Assembly: GCA_026417415.1 (NCBI GenBank)
Contig: JAOADG010000003.1
Span: forward strand, 1 to 17,705
Reading direction: 5' to 3'
DNA from: a bacterium
GTDB taxonomy: Bacteria > Electryoneota > JAOADG01
Length of the DNA: 17,705 nucleotides
Shown: piece after piece, positions 1 to 8,080 of the stretch
How positions within the stretch are numbered: position 1 is the stretch's first letter
Layout of the letters: every line of letters begins with the position of its first letter
The notes under the pieces: generated by a model
Database searches by the model: none
What the model saw: the letters and a program-made list of their open reading frames with translations, nothing else
Told to the model about the DNA's origin: nothing
Position numbers and translations under genes: made by a program

Positions 1-1
1 T

Positions 2-280
2 ATTTTTATTCATGGCACGTCTGCAACAATAGGATGTATTCCTATAGGGAATTTAGCCATTGAGGAATTGTACTGGTTAGCAGCATTGGCACGAGATCAT
101 TCAAAAGAGATACCGGTTCATATCTTCCCTTTCAGAATGACCCAAGAGCAAATTCAAAAACAATTTCAAAGTACTGGTAGTAACCAAGAGCTCATTGATT
201 TTTGGCAAGGTTTGGTCCCTATTTACAATGCTTTTGAAAGTACGCATAAAATCACGGGTACAAAGAAACAAAGTAAATAG
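2..280 (+). CDS. L,D-transpeptidase (YkuD/YafK-like), C-terminal fragment
   Basis: The reading frame is open from base 2 and stops at TAG 278-280, so only the last 92 residues are in the window; the start lies to the left. The fragment opens with IFIHGTSATIGCIPIG. That matches the catalytic core of L,D-transpeptidases of the YkuD/YafK type: a histidine in an HG motif (codon 4, bases 11-13) followed by the nucleophilic cysteine in GC (codon 12, bases 35-37). It continues with IPVHIFPFRM, a segment common after the catalytic Cys in YafK-like members. These enzymes act in the periplasm, cross-linking peptidoglycan or attaching proteins to it. The C-terminal tail is polar (ends KKQSK) with no sorting signal. 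The family is clear from the HG...GC motif; the exact substrate cannot be told from this fragment. Confidence 0.8.
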   Translation: MFIHGTSATIGCIPIGNLAIEELYWLAALARDHSKEIPVHIFPFRMTQEQIQKQFQSTGSNQELIDFWQGLVPIYNAFESTHKITGTKKQSK

Positions 281-656
281 AATTTATTCAGCTTGATTAT
301 ATTTCATAAAGAAGTTAGTTACTCTTCACCGTAGGGATAATAGTAACTATGAACTCGCACTTTACTTCAAGTGAAAATGTACATTTTAATTAAATTTTAA
401 TCAATTTTTATCAGGAATGACAACGAAATGGATAATACTTGTAAGATGAAAGGTACCATCACTTTATACGGATAATCGTACTTCCAAATCGCATTTCTTT
501 ATGATTGATTTTATTATACATATTGTTTAAAAATTTGGCATTTAAGGAATGCAATTTTAATCACATCATTATTTATTGATGATTCAATAAATTTTTATGT
601 AATAGTATGTTGCAAATTTTATTGTGAAGTGTACTCTTTTCGGTCTATTCTTACCC
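281..656. other. AT-rich non-coding stretch upstream of the TonB receptor
   Basis: No convincing gene is seen here. There is an 8-base inverted repeat, TAGTTACT at 316-323 and AGTAACTA at 342-349, with an 18-base gap. It lies 36 bases after the transpeptidase stop but has no T-tract, so it is a weak terminator candidate at best. The rest is very AT-rich. The 12-mer TAATCAATTTTT at 398-409 also occurs inside the repeat at 15006-15055, which may be chance in AT-rich DNA. Confidence 0.5.
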
Positions 657-684
657 TTAACAACTCTCATAGTTTCCTTATAAT
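657..684 (+). promoter_or_regulatory. Putative sigma70-like promoter for the TonB receptor operon
   Basis: TTAACA at 657-662 and TATAAT at 679-684 are separated by 16 bases. The -10 is a perfect consensus match and also contains TAATTTTG (681-688), which fits the Bacteroidota TAnnTTTG pattern. A transcript from about 691 would have a leader of about 100 bases to the preferred ATG at 796. The same TTAACA-16-TATA arrangement occurs in front of the ppx operon. Confidence 0.5.
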
Positions 685-795
685 TTTGTAACATCCAACC
701 GATACACTTGCTTCGTTCGGTGAGTGAACTCACTGAGCAGATTTTTTAATAACCTTCACAAATCGTTCAAATTTTTCAAACGAATGGAAAGTACT

Positions 796-3627
796 ATGAC
801 TTCATTAAAACGGATTGAACTTGTACAAGGAGTAGCATTGAACGCAATTCGCTGTTTCATTTTTTCAATTTGGATGTTACTAGGGTACACGATTGCACAT
901 TCTGCTGAAATCCGTGGCGTAGTGACGGATGCTAACAACGGCGAGCCCATGATTGGAGTTTCGGTGTTGGTGGAAGAGTTAAAGACCGGTGCAGTTACTG
1001 ATTTAGATGGGAACTACACCATTAAAAATTTACCCGAAGGTACTTATACCTTAAAATTTTCTACTGTGGGTTACGCACCTTCTATCATACGGAACGTGGA
1101 CGCTAAAGGCAATCGTCCTATCCAAATCAATGTACGCCTAAGTGAATCTTCGGTAGAATTCAAAGAGATGGTGGTTGAAGCCAAAGCGGTGGACAACACG
1201 CAAATTGCTATCATTAACATCCAGCGCAATGCTGCGAGTGTTTCTGATGGAATCAGTGCAGAACAGATCAAAAAGTCACCCGACAACGATGCTGGTGATG
1301 CGCTCAAGCGTGTTACCGGTGTCACTTTGGTAGGAGATAAATACGTATTCGTCCGAGGAATGGGCGAACGTTACAACAACACCCGATTAAATGGAATCTC
1401 TATTGCAAGCCCAGAACCACTAAAGCGTATAGTTCCCTTTGACATTATCCCAGCAGGTTTTTTACAAAATGTGATTGTTCACAAGACCTTTACTCCGGAT
1501 TTACCCGGCGATTTTGCTGGAGGTTCTGTTCAACTGAAAACCCAAGAGTTTCCTGAAAAATTGACCTTATCCGGAAGCATCTCAATGGGGTACAACAACA
1601 AAACCACCTTACGAGATTTTTGGTCTTATCAAGGCGGTCACCGTGATTTTTTAGCTACCGATGATGGTACACGTGCTTTGCCACGGTTCGTAAGAGAAAA
1701 TACCGGTGCTGCATACAATTGGATGGCAAATCCTCCGCTTCAAAAGGAGCTGGCAAAATCGTTTTCCAACATCTGGACACCAAGAATTGAAAGCGCGCCC
1801 TTCAATGCTAGTCGTAGTTTTTCCTTTGGTAATCAATCGTGGATAGGTACGATACCTATTGGTTATCTGTTATCGGTTAGCCAAAGCCAGAGTTATTCCA
1901 ACAAAAAAGAAAATTTACAAATGTACACGGTTGCAGGGAACAATATACAAAAATTCGCTGATTACCAAGTATCTCGTTCTACTGCCAGTTATGGTTTAGG
2001 AGGGGTGCTCGATCTTAATATCAAACCCTCACAAAACTATAAAATGGGCTTCAAATCCTTTTTTAGCCGATCCGCAGATGATGAAACCCGACTTTATCAA
2101 GGGTTAGGAAAAGAAGATATCCATTATCGTGGATACCGATTGCAATGGACCGAACGCACCTTACAATCCAATCAGATTTTAGGGACCTTGGAAACTCCAG
2201 CATGGTTGAACATCCGTACAGATTACTCAGTATCGGTCTCTAAAGCCATCTATTCGCAACCGGACCGCAGAGACATCTTGTACCGCATCTATGAGCCCGA
2301 CACTGTTTGGTATTTGCTGACTACCTCAGAGAGCCCATTCCGTAGGTTTGCACGGATGGATGATGATGTCAAAGAAGGGACAGTGAATTTTAGTATCCCG
2401 CTGGAATGGATTGGTAAGACCTCTAAGATTAAGACCGGGGTTGCTTATCGTACGATGAAACGTAAATTTGAAACCCGAAAATTTTATATCAATCCGGTTC
2501 GTGATCCGGGCGACCCCTATTTGGATTTTTCACTACCTACTGAACAAATTTTGCTTCCTAAAAATATAGACGATCAATTTGAACTGCGTGAGGTCACCAC
2601 CTCGCTTGATCCTTACGATGCGAAAATGAATGTGACTGCAGGTTACCTGATGGGGGATCTGCTTTTTGGTCCATTTTGGAGAGTAGTCGGAGGGGTACGT
2701 TTAGAAAAGACAGTACAAACCTTCCAAACCTATGCGGTCACTTCTGTGACCAGTGGTACCGAAAGTGGTGGTCCCATCCATACAGATATTTTACCATCTT
2801 TGAGCATCACCTACAAACTCAATACGGATATGAATTTGCGTCTTTCTGGGAGCAGGACCATTGCCAATCCGGATTATGCAGAAATTGTACCTACCGAGGA
2901 CTCAGATTATTACGAAGGTGAGACCAAATCAGGGAATCCCAAGATTAAACATACCAAAATCACCAATGCGGACCTACGTTGGGAGTGGTATCCACGGATT
3001 GGTGAAAACTTCGCTTTGGGTGTGTATTACAAATATATTCAGGATCCCATTGAAATGGTCAAACAAGCCAGTGGTGCAACGGAACGTGCTAAACCCGAAA
3101 ATTTGGTTGATGCAAGAAACATCGGTTTTGAATTGGAATTCAGAAAATCATTGGATCAATTGTCCCCTTGGGTGGGCAATTGGATCAAACCCTTGTCGTT
3201 CAGTGGGAACTACTCTTACACCCTTTCCCAGATTGAGTTTGATGGACTGCCTTATGATGCGAACAATGCTTCAAATACGACCATCTTGACTTCTAAAAAA
3301 CGACCGATGACCGGTCAGTCCCCTTATGCTATCAACGGAACCTTGGCTTATGAACCGATAGAATGGGGAACCAGCATTCGTCTCCTTTATCACGTGTTTG
3401 GAAGACGCATTGTGCAAGTAGGTGCTTACGGAATGGCAGATGCATACGAAGAGCCGTTCCACAAGTTGGACTTTTATGTTGATCAAAAGTTAGGGAAAAA
3501 TTGGACGGTAAAACTTTCTGGGACCAACCTCCTTGATCGTCCTGTCCGATATACCTTAAACGGAATTACTTATCACCACTATCGCACTGGCCGTTCAATC
3601 AGTGCGGGCATTTCTTATTCTTTGTAA
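796..3627 (+). CDS. TonB-dependent outer-membrane receptor with CarboxypepD-regulatory N-terminal domain
   Basis: This is a 943-residue outer-membrane beta-barrel transporter. The signal peptide ends near IAHSA (about residue 36). A carboxypeptidase-regulatory-like (transthyretin-fold) domain follows at about 37-115 ([20 protein letters not shown]...DLDGNYTI). The plug domain contains [20 protein letters not shown] and [16 protein letters not shown], then SPEPLKR and [11 protein letters not shown], typical of one widespread TBDT subfamily. A long barrel ends in ISYSL. There is no STN domain, so it is probably not a FecA-type signal transducer. The frame is open from GTG 724, and ATG 784 is also possible. 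I prefer ATG 796 because GGAAAG lies 5 bases upstream and the signal peptide is then compact. The barrel ends in Leu rather than the usual Phe. The substrate cannot be read from the sequence. It leads a run of three genes for exported proteins. Confidence 0.9.
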   Translation: MTSLKRIELVQGVALNAIRCFIFSIWMLLGYTIAHSAEIRGVVTDANNGEPMIGVSVLVEELKTGAVTDLDGNYTIKNLPEGTYTLKFSTVGYAPSIIRNVDAKGNRPIQINVRLSESSVEFKEMVVEAKAVDNTQIAIINIQRNAASVSDGISAEQIKKSPDNDAGDALKRVTGVTLVGDKYVFVRGMGERYNNTRLNGISIASPEPLKRIVPFDIIPAGFLQNVIVHKTFTPDLPGDFAGGSVQLKTQEFPEKLTLSGSISMGYNNKTTLRDFWSYQGGHRDFLATDDGTRALPRFVRENTGAAYNWMANPPLQKELAKSFSNIWTPRIESAPFNASRSFSFGNQSWIGTIPIGYLLSVSQSQSYSNKKENLQMYTVAGNNIQKFADYQVSRSTASYGLGGVLDLNIKPSQNYKMGFKSFFSRSADDETRLYQGLGKEDIHYRGYRLQWTERTLQSNQILGTLETPAWLNIRTDYSVSVSKAIYSQPDRRDILYRIYEPDTVWYLLTTSESPFRRFARMDDDVKEGTVNFSIPLEWIGKTSKIKTGVAYRTMKRKFETRKFYINPVRDPGDPYLDFSLPTEQILLPKNIDDQFELREVTTSLDPYDAKMNVTAGYLMGDLLFGPFWRVVGGVRLEKTVQTFQTYAVTSVTSGTESGGPIHTDILPSLSITYKLNTDMNLRLSGSRTIANPDYAEIVPTEDSDYYEGETKSGNPKIKHTKITNADLRWEWYPRIGENFALGVYYKYIQDPIEMVKQASGATERAKPENLVDARNIGFELEFRKSLDQLSPWVGNWIKPLSFSGNYSYTLSQIEFDGLPYDANNASNTTILTSKKRPMTGQSPYAINGTLAYEPIEWGTSIRLLYHVFGRRIVQVGAYGMADAYEEPFHKLDFYVDQKLGKNWTVKLSGTNLLDRPVRYTLNGITYHHYRTGRSISAGISYSL

Positions 3628-3644
3628 ACTTGAATTCACTTATT

Positions 3645-3649
3645 GGAGG
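3645..3649 (+). promoter_or_regulatory. Shine-Dalgarno fixing the start at 3657
   Basis: GGAGG lies 7 bases before ATG 3657. The frame is open upstream to a TTG at 3630, but that would put nine extra residues before a textbook signal peptide, so the ribosome site decides for 3657. Confidence 0.8.
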
Positions 3650-3656
3650 ATCATTT

Positions 3657-4367
3657 ATGAAAAACCTATTCTTATTGGCGATTTTGATTTTAGCACTCGC
3701 GTGGGTAGCGTTTGCTCAATCAACATCAGCCCCGTCAAAATCAGTCGGTGCAGTGAATCGTACCCTTCCTACTGGATGGTCGTTGGTTGCTTTGCCAATG
3801 GTTCCATCCAGCACCACCATCCAGACCGTCTTTGCAGATACCAACGGTCTGGGCAACCAGTTGAGCGGCGGAACCTCTGCAGGTACCTCGGATCAAGTAT
3901 GGAACGAAAGTGGTTCCTTTGCTTGGTATTACAGCGGTACACCGGGTAGCGGATGGTATGGCAGTTTAACGCAAGTGACTCCCGACGAAGGGTATTGGAT
4001 TCTTAACCGCACCGCTCCCAAGACCATCAAACTGTTGGGAGAAGTTTCAACAGTAGCACGTCAACAGACGGTTACAGGAAACAACACTTGGAATCTGGTA
4101 GGGGTTACCTTCCCGAAAAACTTTGCTTTAAGCGATGCAACCAATGGCCTTATCGCATCTGGTTTCAGTGGTGGATTAACCTCTGGAACGTCTAGCCAGA
4201 TTTGGAATGATGCCGGCCAATTTGCTTGGCTTTATGATGATGGTCCCGGCGGTGCTCCCACGACTTGGGCAGGATCGCTTACCACCCTTGAGTATGGTAA
4301 GGCCTATTACATTTTGAACCGTGGTTCCACTTTCATTTGGACCATTAACCCGCCAACCAGTTATTAA
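3657..4367 (+). CDS. Secreted protein with two tandem ~90-residue beta repeats
   Basis: The gene encodes 236 residues and begins with a clear signal peptide (MKNLFLLAILILALAWVAFA, then Q). The mature protein is two copies of one domain, at about residues 39-127 and 143-232. Each runs from a WxLVxV/LP strand, through GG.[ST]xGTSxQ[VI]WN and FAW.Y, to W.GSLT and a GYWILNR/AYYILNR strand. This resembles the all-beta W-L-V...Y-W-I modules common in large secreted FCB proteins, but I cannot name a Pfam family. It starts 29 bases after the TonB receptor stop and ends 10 bases before the next start, so it is probably co-transcribed with the receptor. There is no lipobox and no T9SS C-terminal domain, so it may be periplasmic, or surface-exposed by association with its neighbours. 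Function unknown. Confidence 0.82.
   Translation: MKNLFLLAILILALAWVAFAQSTSAPSKSVGAVNRTLPTGWSLVALPMVPSSTTIQTVFADTNGLGNQLSGGTSAGTSDQVWNESGSFAWYYSGTPGSGWYGSLTQVTPDEGYWILNRTAPKTIKLLGEVSTVARQQTVTGNNTWNLVGVTFPKNFALSDATNGLIASGFSGGLTSGTSSQIWNDAGQFAWLYDDGPGGAPTTWAGSLTTLEYGKAYYILNRGSTFIWTINPPTSY
3771..4352 (+). repeat. Internal duplication encoding two ~90-residue domains
   Basis: Bases 3771-4037 and 4083-4352 encode the two homologous domains of the gene at 3657-4367. The clearest matching blocks are SGGTSAGTSDQVWN against SGGLTSGTSSQIWN, and GYWILNR against AYYILNR. The DNA copies have diverged, so this is an old duplication. Confidence 0.8.
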
Positions 4368-4372
4368 GGAGG
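4366..4372 (+). promoter_or_regulatory. Shine-Dalgarno fixing the start at 4378
   Basis: AAGGAGG overlaps the stop codon of the preceding gene and sits 5 bases before ATG 4378. An adjacent in-frame ATG at 4375 would have only 2 bases of spacing. A longer in-frame start at 4321 (GTG) lies inside the upstream gene and is not needed. Confidence 0.8.
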
Positions 4373-4377
4373 TCATG

Positions 4378-5103
4378 ATGAAAACCAAGTTTCTGTTTCT
4401 TTCACTTTTGTTGGTACTGGTGGGTGTATCTCTGGCACAACCGCCGGTAAACATAACCTATGGCAACGAAACTTTAGCACCAGCCACCAATGAAAATGGT
4501 GCCATTTTACCTAACGGCTCATTGATCTACGTAATCAATTGTGGTCCTGACATGACCATTAATCCCCCTGAATTAAGCGGTCCAAACAAAGGACTCCCCA
4601 CGGGAGATGATTTTATTATACGAACCACCTACATAGGCGATAATTTGCCCCCTGTACCGGGTTTTGAAGGCAAATTTGTAAGTTCGGGTCAGGTCTTTTT
4701 CCAACCCACACAAGGACAAACGGGAGTTGGACACAATCTTTACATACGCTTTTTTAATACCAACGATCGCAATACTGCAACTTATTATGGCAACTCTACC
4801 ACGTACACCACCACTTCTATCAATGGACAAGCCATGGAACGTACCGGCCAGACCAATATTCCCTTAGCATTACCCATGCCGAGTGTAGTAAGCGGTTTAA
4901 CCATTACACGTACTGGAGATGGTACCGTGACCTTGAGTTGGAACCCTTCCAACCATGCAACGGGGTATAACATTTATCGGACGTCCAACATTTTATCATG
5001 GCCGACAACCCCTTATTCATCCAGTACGACTACTACCTGGACGGATCCTCAATCCACGCAGGGAACCAATTTTATGTACTATAGAGTGACTGCAACCAAC
5101 TAA
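4378..5103 (+). CDS. Secreted protein: uncharacterised ~100-residue domain plus fibronectin type III
   Basis: The gene encodes 241 residues, starting with a signal peptide (MKTKFLFLSLLLVLVGVSLA, then Q). Residues about 47-148 form a domain I do not recognise, with GPDMTINPPE, LPTGDDFI, PPVPGFEGKF, TGVGHNLYIRFFN and NTATYYGNS. The same domain is the N-terminal half of the protein at 8081-8854. Residues about 166-241 look like a fibronectin type III domain (VTLSWNPSNHATGYNIYR ... YYRVTATN). It lacks a T9SS tail, unlike its paralogue. It lies between two other exported-protein genes (10 bases after one, 30 before the next) in the receptor-led run. It may be a binding or adaptor protein in the periplasm or at the surface; no catalytic motif is visible. 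Confidence 0.82.
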   Translation: MKTKFLFLSLLLVLVGVSLAQPPVNITYGNETLAPATNENGAILPNGSLIYVINCGPDMTINPPELSGPNKGLPTGDDFIIRTTYIGDNLPPVPGFEGKFVSSGQVFFQPTQGQTGVGHNLYIRFFNTNDRNTATYYGNSTTYTTTSINGQAMERTGQTNIPLALPMPSVVSGLTITRTGDGTVTLSWNPSNHATGYNIYRTSNILSWPTTPYSSSTTTTWTDPQSTQGTNFMYYRVTATN

Positions 5104-5121
5104 GGATTGTTAAACATACTT

Positions 5122-5128
5122 GAAGGAG
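5122..5128 (+). promoter_or_regulatory. Shine-Dalgarno fixing the start at 5134
   Basis: GAAGGAG ends 5 bases before ATG 5134. An in-frame TTG at 5107 would add nine residues ahead of the signal peptide and has no comparable site. Confidence 0.78.
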
Positions 5129-5133
5129 TAAAA

Positions 5134-7335
5134 ATGAAACTAAGTAATTTTACAACATTGTTCGTTTTGGGAGCGTTGGTGATGCTGATTGCTATCGGCG
5201 CCTTTGCCCAAACGGGAGTCCCGCAAAACGTGACCATTACTAAAATGGGGAATGCGGGTTATCGTTTGAATTGGAATCCCGTTGCTGGTGCGACCAGTTA
5301 TTATATCTATCGTGACAATGCTCCAATTACCAACGTGGGTGGAATGATCCCAATTGATGAAGTGACCACCAACTCTTATTTTGACAACTATACCGCACCT
5401 GCTTTTTATGCTGTGGTTTCGGTTTTCCCAGCCGGTACTTTAAGTGGGACCGTATTTATGCCCAACGGAACTACCCCGCTGGACTGTGTGTTGGTGTATA
5501 TTAACGATTCAAAATTTACCTATACGCTTGCTGGGACGGGTTCCTATACCATTACCAATATCCCCGTAGGAACCTATACGGTGAAATTCTATCGTGTTTT
5601 ATATGCAGTGGGGACGGTAGCGAATGTGACCATTTCTGCAGGTCAAGTGACCACCCTAAATTATACTATGAATCAACCTCCTTTTACTGTAGTCAGTGGG
5701 ACATTACCAACTGGAACTACCAACTGGGTGAATACCAATATCTATCAATTGAGTGGGATGGTGCAAGTGCCCAATGGTGGGATTTTGAACATCCAAGAAG
5801 GGACCACAATCGTAGGAAGTTATCCCAGTTTAGCGTTTTTGGTAGTTTCGCAAGGTGGACGCATCTATTCCGTTGGTACCAAGTACATGCCCGTAGTTTG
5901 GACTTCAAACCGAAGTGTATCCACACGAAATGCGGGTGACTGGGGTGGAATCATCATCAACGGGTATGCTCAAAACAACCGTGGGATTGTACCCAATGGT
6001 GAAGGAAACTCTGGTCAATATGGTTCTACCGATACGTTAAGCAACAATGACAACAGTGGAATTATTCGTTACAACCGCATTGAATTTGCCGGTTATCGTT
6101 TTACCCCAACCAACGAATTGAACGGTTTAGCACTACAATCGGTTGGGCGTGGTACTGAAATTCGTTACGTTCAAATCACTCAAGGGTTGGATGATGCCAT
6201 TGAATTTTTTGGTGGGAGTGTAGATTGCGATCATATCGTGGCTACCGATGGTGGTGATGATGGATTTGATTGGACCGAAGGTTGGAATGGAAAAGCACAC
6301 CATGTATTAATTAGACAACGTGCAGCCGACTCGGATTGTGGTATTGAAGCAGATAACTTAGAACAAAATCATTCTGCCACCCCCTATGCACATCCCAATC
6401 TATCAAACTTTACCATTATTGGGAAAAAAGATTTAGCCAATCATCGTACAGGAACTAACCCGGGAATGAATCTTCGTCGTGGTACCGGCTTTAACCTCTT
6501 TAACTTTATCGTAACTCGTTCACGTGGGGGCGGGATTGACATTGACGACTCTGTCACTTGTTGGCGTGCCTCTTCTGCGATTGGTGTGTTAAACGGGTCC
6601 TCACGAATTGATTATTCAATTTTCTGGGATAATGCCCAGGGTGCGGCTGCCGAAGGGATTGATCCCACTACAGGCCCAGGTATTGGAGACGGTCACTTCT
6701 GGGTTGAAACCAATGAATGGCCGCCATCCAATCGTTTTCGTATCAATTCTCTTCATTTGGCTGCTCCCGTGGGTTGGACCCAAAATCTTCCCAGCAGCAA
6801 TTTTGCCGGTAGTGGGTTCATTGGTTCAAATGCCACCAATGCAGTGGTGGATCCATTGATTCCAACTTCGGCAACTACAGGTAATCCTGAAGTGAATGCA
6901 TTTTTTGATGCCCGTCCACCTGCCAACTCTCCAGCAGTGAACGGTGCCGTTACACCAGCACCAGCAGGTGTGTTAGCGCAATATGGTTTGCCTTATGCCA
7001 ACTATATTGGTGCTTTTAATGGTCCGAATGATGATTGGCATGTCGGTTGGACAGGATATATCTCTGCAGTTCCACCACCGCCATTCTATACCATCACCGG
7101 TTTTGTTAGGAATGCTGCAAATCAAGGAATACCGGGTGTAACCATCGCGTCAGATATTACCGATCCTGCTACTACAGGTCCAGATGGTTCCTATACCATT
7201 TATGTTACCCACGGCACTACGGTAACTTTAACTCCACAGCCAGTACCCGGCTATTCGTCCTTTACACCACCAAGCCGTACCCATACCAATGTGACGGGGA
7301 ACTTGTCAAACCAAAACTTTGTAGCCAATCCATAA
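5134..7335 (+). CDS. Large secreted beta-helix protein with FN3 and CarboxypepD-like domains
   Basis: The gene encodes 733 residues. The signal peptide ends near AIGAFA (about residue 25). A fibronectin type III domain follows (about 28-98: YRLNWNPVAGATSYYIYR), then a carboxypeptidase-regulatory-like domain (about 102-180: GSYTITNIPVGTYTVKFYR). The long middle part is rich in Gly, Asp and Asn (about 185-640) and looks like a right-handed beta-helix, with GDWGGIIINGYA, GEGNSGQYG, GLDDAIEFFGG, DDGFDWTEGW and GIEADN. This middle part resembles a family often encoded beside TonB receptors with the [12 protein letters not shown] plug, as here. A last beta-sandwich (about 650-733, YTITGFVRNAANQGIPGV) ends the protein. 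There is no lipobox and no T9SS tail. The Asp-rich loops could bind metal, but no catalytic site is recognisable. It is probably a surface or periplasmic partner of the receptor at 796-3627. Confidence 0.85.
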   Translation: MKLSNFTTLFVLGALVMLIAIGAFAQTGVPQNVTITKMGNAGYRLNWNPVAGATSYYIYRDNAPITNVGGMIPIDEVTTNSYFDNYTAPAFYAVVSVFPAGTLSGTVFMPNGTTPLDCVLVYINDSKFTYTLAGTGSYTITNIPVGTYTVKFYRVLYAVGTVANVTISAGQVTTLNYTMNQPPFTVVSGTLPTGTTNWVNTNIYQLSGMVQVPNGGILNIQEGTTIVGSYPSLAFLVVSQGGRIYSVGTKYMPVVWTSNRSVSTRNAGDWGGIIINGYAQNNRGIVPNGEGNSGQYGSTDTLSNNDNSGIIRYNRIEFAGYRFTPTNELNGLALQSVGRGTEIRYVQITQGLDDAIEFFGGSVDCDHIVATDGGDDGFDWTEGWNGKAHHVLIRQRAADSDCGIEADNLEQNHSATPYAHPNLSNFTIIGKKDLANHRTGTNPGMNLRRGTGFNLFNFIVTRSRGGGIDIDDSVTCWRASSAIGVLNGSSRIDYSIFWDNAQGAAAEGIDPTTGPGIGDGHFWVETNEWPPSNRFRINSLHLAAPVGWTQNLPSSNFAGSGFIGSNATNAVVDPLIPTSATTGNPEVNAFFDARPPANSPAVNGAVTPAPAGVLAQYGLPYANYIGAFNGPNDDWHVGWTGYISAVPPPPFYTITGFVRNAANQGIPGVTIASDITDPATTGPDGSYTIYVTHGTTVTLTPQPVPGYSSFTPPSRTHTNVTGNLSNQNFVANP

Positions 7336-7351
7336 TGAAAACTCAATCCCA

Positions 7352-7373
7352 AGGGGGCACTTCGGTGCCCCCT
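7352..7373 (+). terminator. Strong UUCG hairpin after the receptor gene run
   Basis: AGGGGGCAC (7352-7360), loop TTCG, GTGCCCCCT (7365-7373): a perfect 9-bp GC-rich stem with a C(UUCG)G tetraloop, 16 bases after the stop of the beta-helix gene. No T-tract follows (TAAAGGGAG). It could be a terminator, or a 3'-end stabiliser that partly separates the upstream genes from the lipoprotein gene at 7422. Confidence 0.65.
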
Positions 7374-7421
7374 AAAGGGAGTGATAGGAAGAGAATGAGT
7401 CAAATGAAACAGGATGGGTAG

Positions 7422-7907
7422 ATGAAAAAATACTTTACCGTTTTGATTCTCTTTTGGATGACTGCTTGTACCCCACACAAGACGCTGTATCAACATTCTT
7501 TTCAAACCCCAGAACGATTAGGTGAGACAATCCTTAAGGCGATCAGCGAAAACGATTCTTCACGATTAGCAAAAGTATTGATGACCGAAACCGAATACAA
7601 ACAGATTTTCTACAAATCTTTACCAGATTCAATTCAACAAGCCATGCCAGTGGATTTGGCGTGGGGGTTTGTAGAACAAGATTCACGAAAAGCCATCAGA
7701 CGATATTTGGCAGATTATGGAGGACAACACATTCGTTTGCAAAAAGTGTTTTTTCGCTTTGAACCTCATCGCTATGAAAACTTAGTGGTTCATCGGGGGA
7801 TGGTTATGGAAGTGCTACTCCCTAACGGTGAAACCGAAAGTTGGAGATTGGTCAATGTGGTGGTAGAACAAAACGGATATTTCAAGGTTGTTGCCTTTAA
7901 CGATTAA
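7422..7907 (+). CDS. Small lipoprotein of unknown function
   Basis: The gene encodes 161 residues. The N-terminus MKKYFTVLILFWMTAC is a type II signal sequence, with the lipid-carrying cysteine at residue 16. The mature part begins with helices (LGETILKAISENDSSRLAKVLM) and ends in beta strands (LVNVVVEQNGYFKVVAFND). This alpha-then-beta layout resembles NTF2-like lipoproteins, but I see no diagnostic motif and make no functional claim. A site AGGATGG lies 4 bases before ATG 7422. It is 86 bases after the beta-helix gene, with the UUCG hairpin between, so expression may be reduced relative to the upstream genes. About 170 bases with their own promoter candidate separate it from the next gene. 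Confidence 0.75.
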   Translation: MKKYFTVLILFWMTACTPHKTLYQHSFQTPERLGETILKAISENDSSRLAKVLMTETEYKQIFYKSLPDSIQQAMPVDLAWGFVEQDSRKAIRRYLADYGGQHIRLQKVFFRFEPHRYENLVVHRGMVMEVLLPNGETESWRLVNVVVEQNGYFKVVAFND

Positions 7908-7993
7908 ATGAGCATTCAATTTTTTATCCTAAACGAGCGGGTTTACTTGGCGATCATGGAAGGGGTGTAGGGGATAAACTTCTTAACCGATTA

Positions 7994-8023
7994 CTAACAA
8001 ATCATTTACGAATTTTTTATACT
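7994..8023 (+). promoter_or_regulatory. Putative promoter for the T9SS protein / pseudo-peptidase pair
   Basis: CTAACA (7994-7999) and TATACT (8018-8023) have an 18-base spacer; TAACAA one base later would give 17. The expected start near 8030 leaves a leader of about 50 bases with AAGAGGA (8068-8074) ahead of ATG 8081. The candidate is moderate because the surroundings are AT-rich. Confidence 0.4.
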
Positions 8024-8080
8024 TTTTTAATAATCACATTTTAACTTATATACGCATTACAAATTTTAAGAGGAAAAAGA

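Noticed and set aside
316-349. Inverted repeat TAGTTACT / AGTAACTA as terminator of the L,D-transpeptidase gene
   Set aside because: The stem is only 8 bp and AT-rich with an 18-base loop and no T-tract, so it was not called as a terminator.
2861-3289. A 142-codon plus-strand open frame inside the TonB receptor
   Set aside because: It is an out-of-frame shadow of the barrel region; the receptor frame is continuous and conserved there.
7935-7985. GGGGTGTAGGGGATAAAC compared with ACACCCCTTATTCCCC near 15268 as a dispersed inverted repeat
   Set aside because: The match is short and imperfect, and both are simple G/C runs in AT-rich DNA; chance is the simplest explanation.
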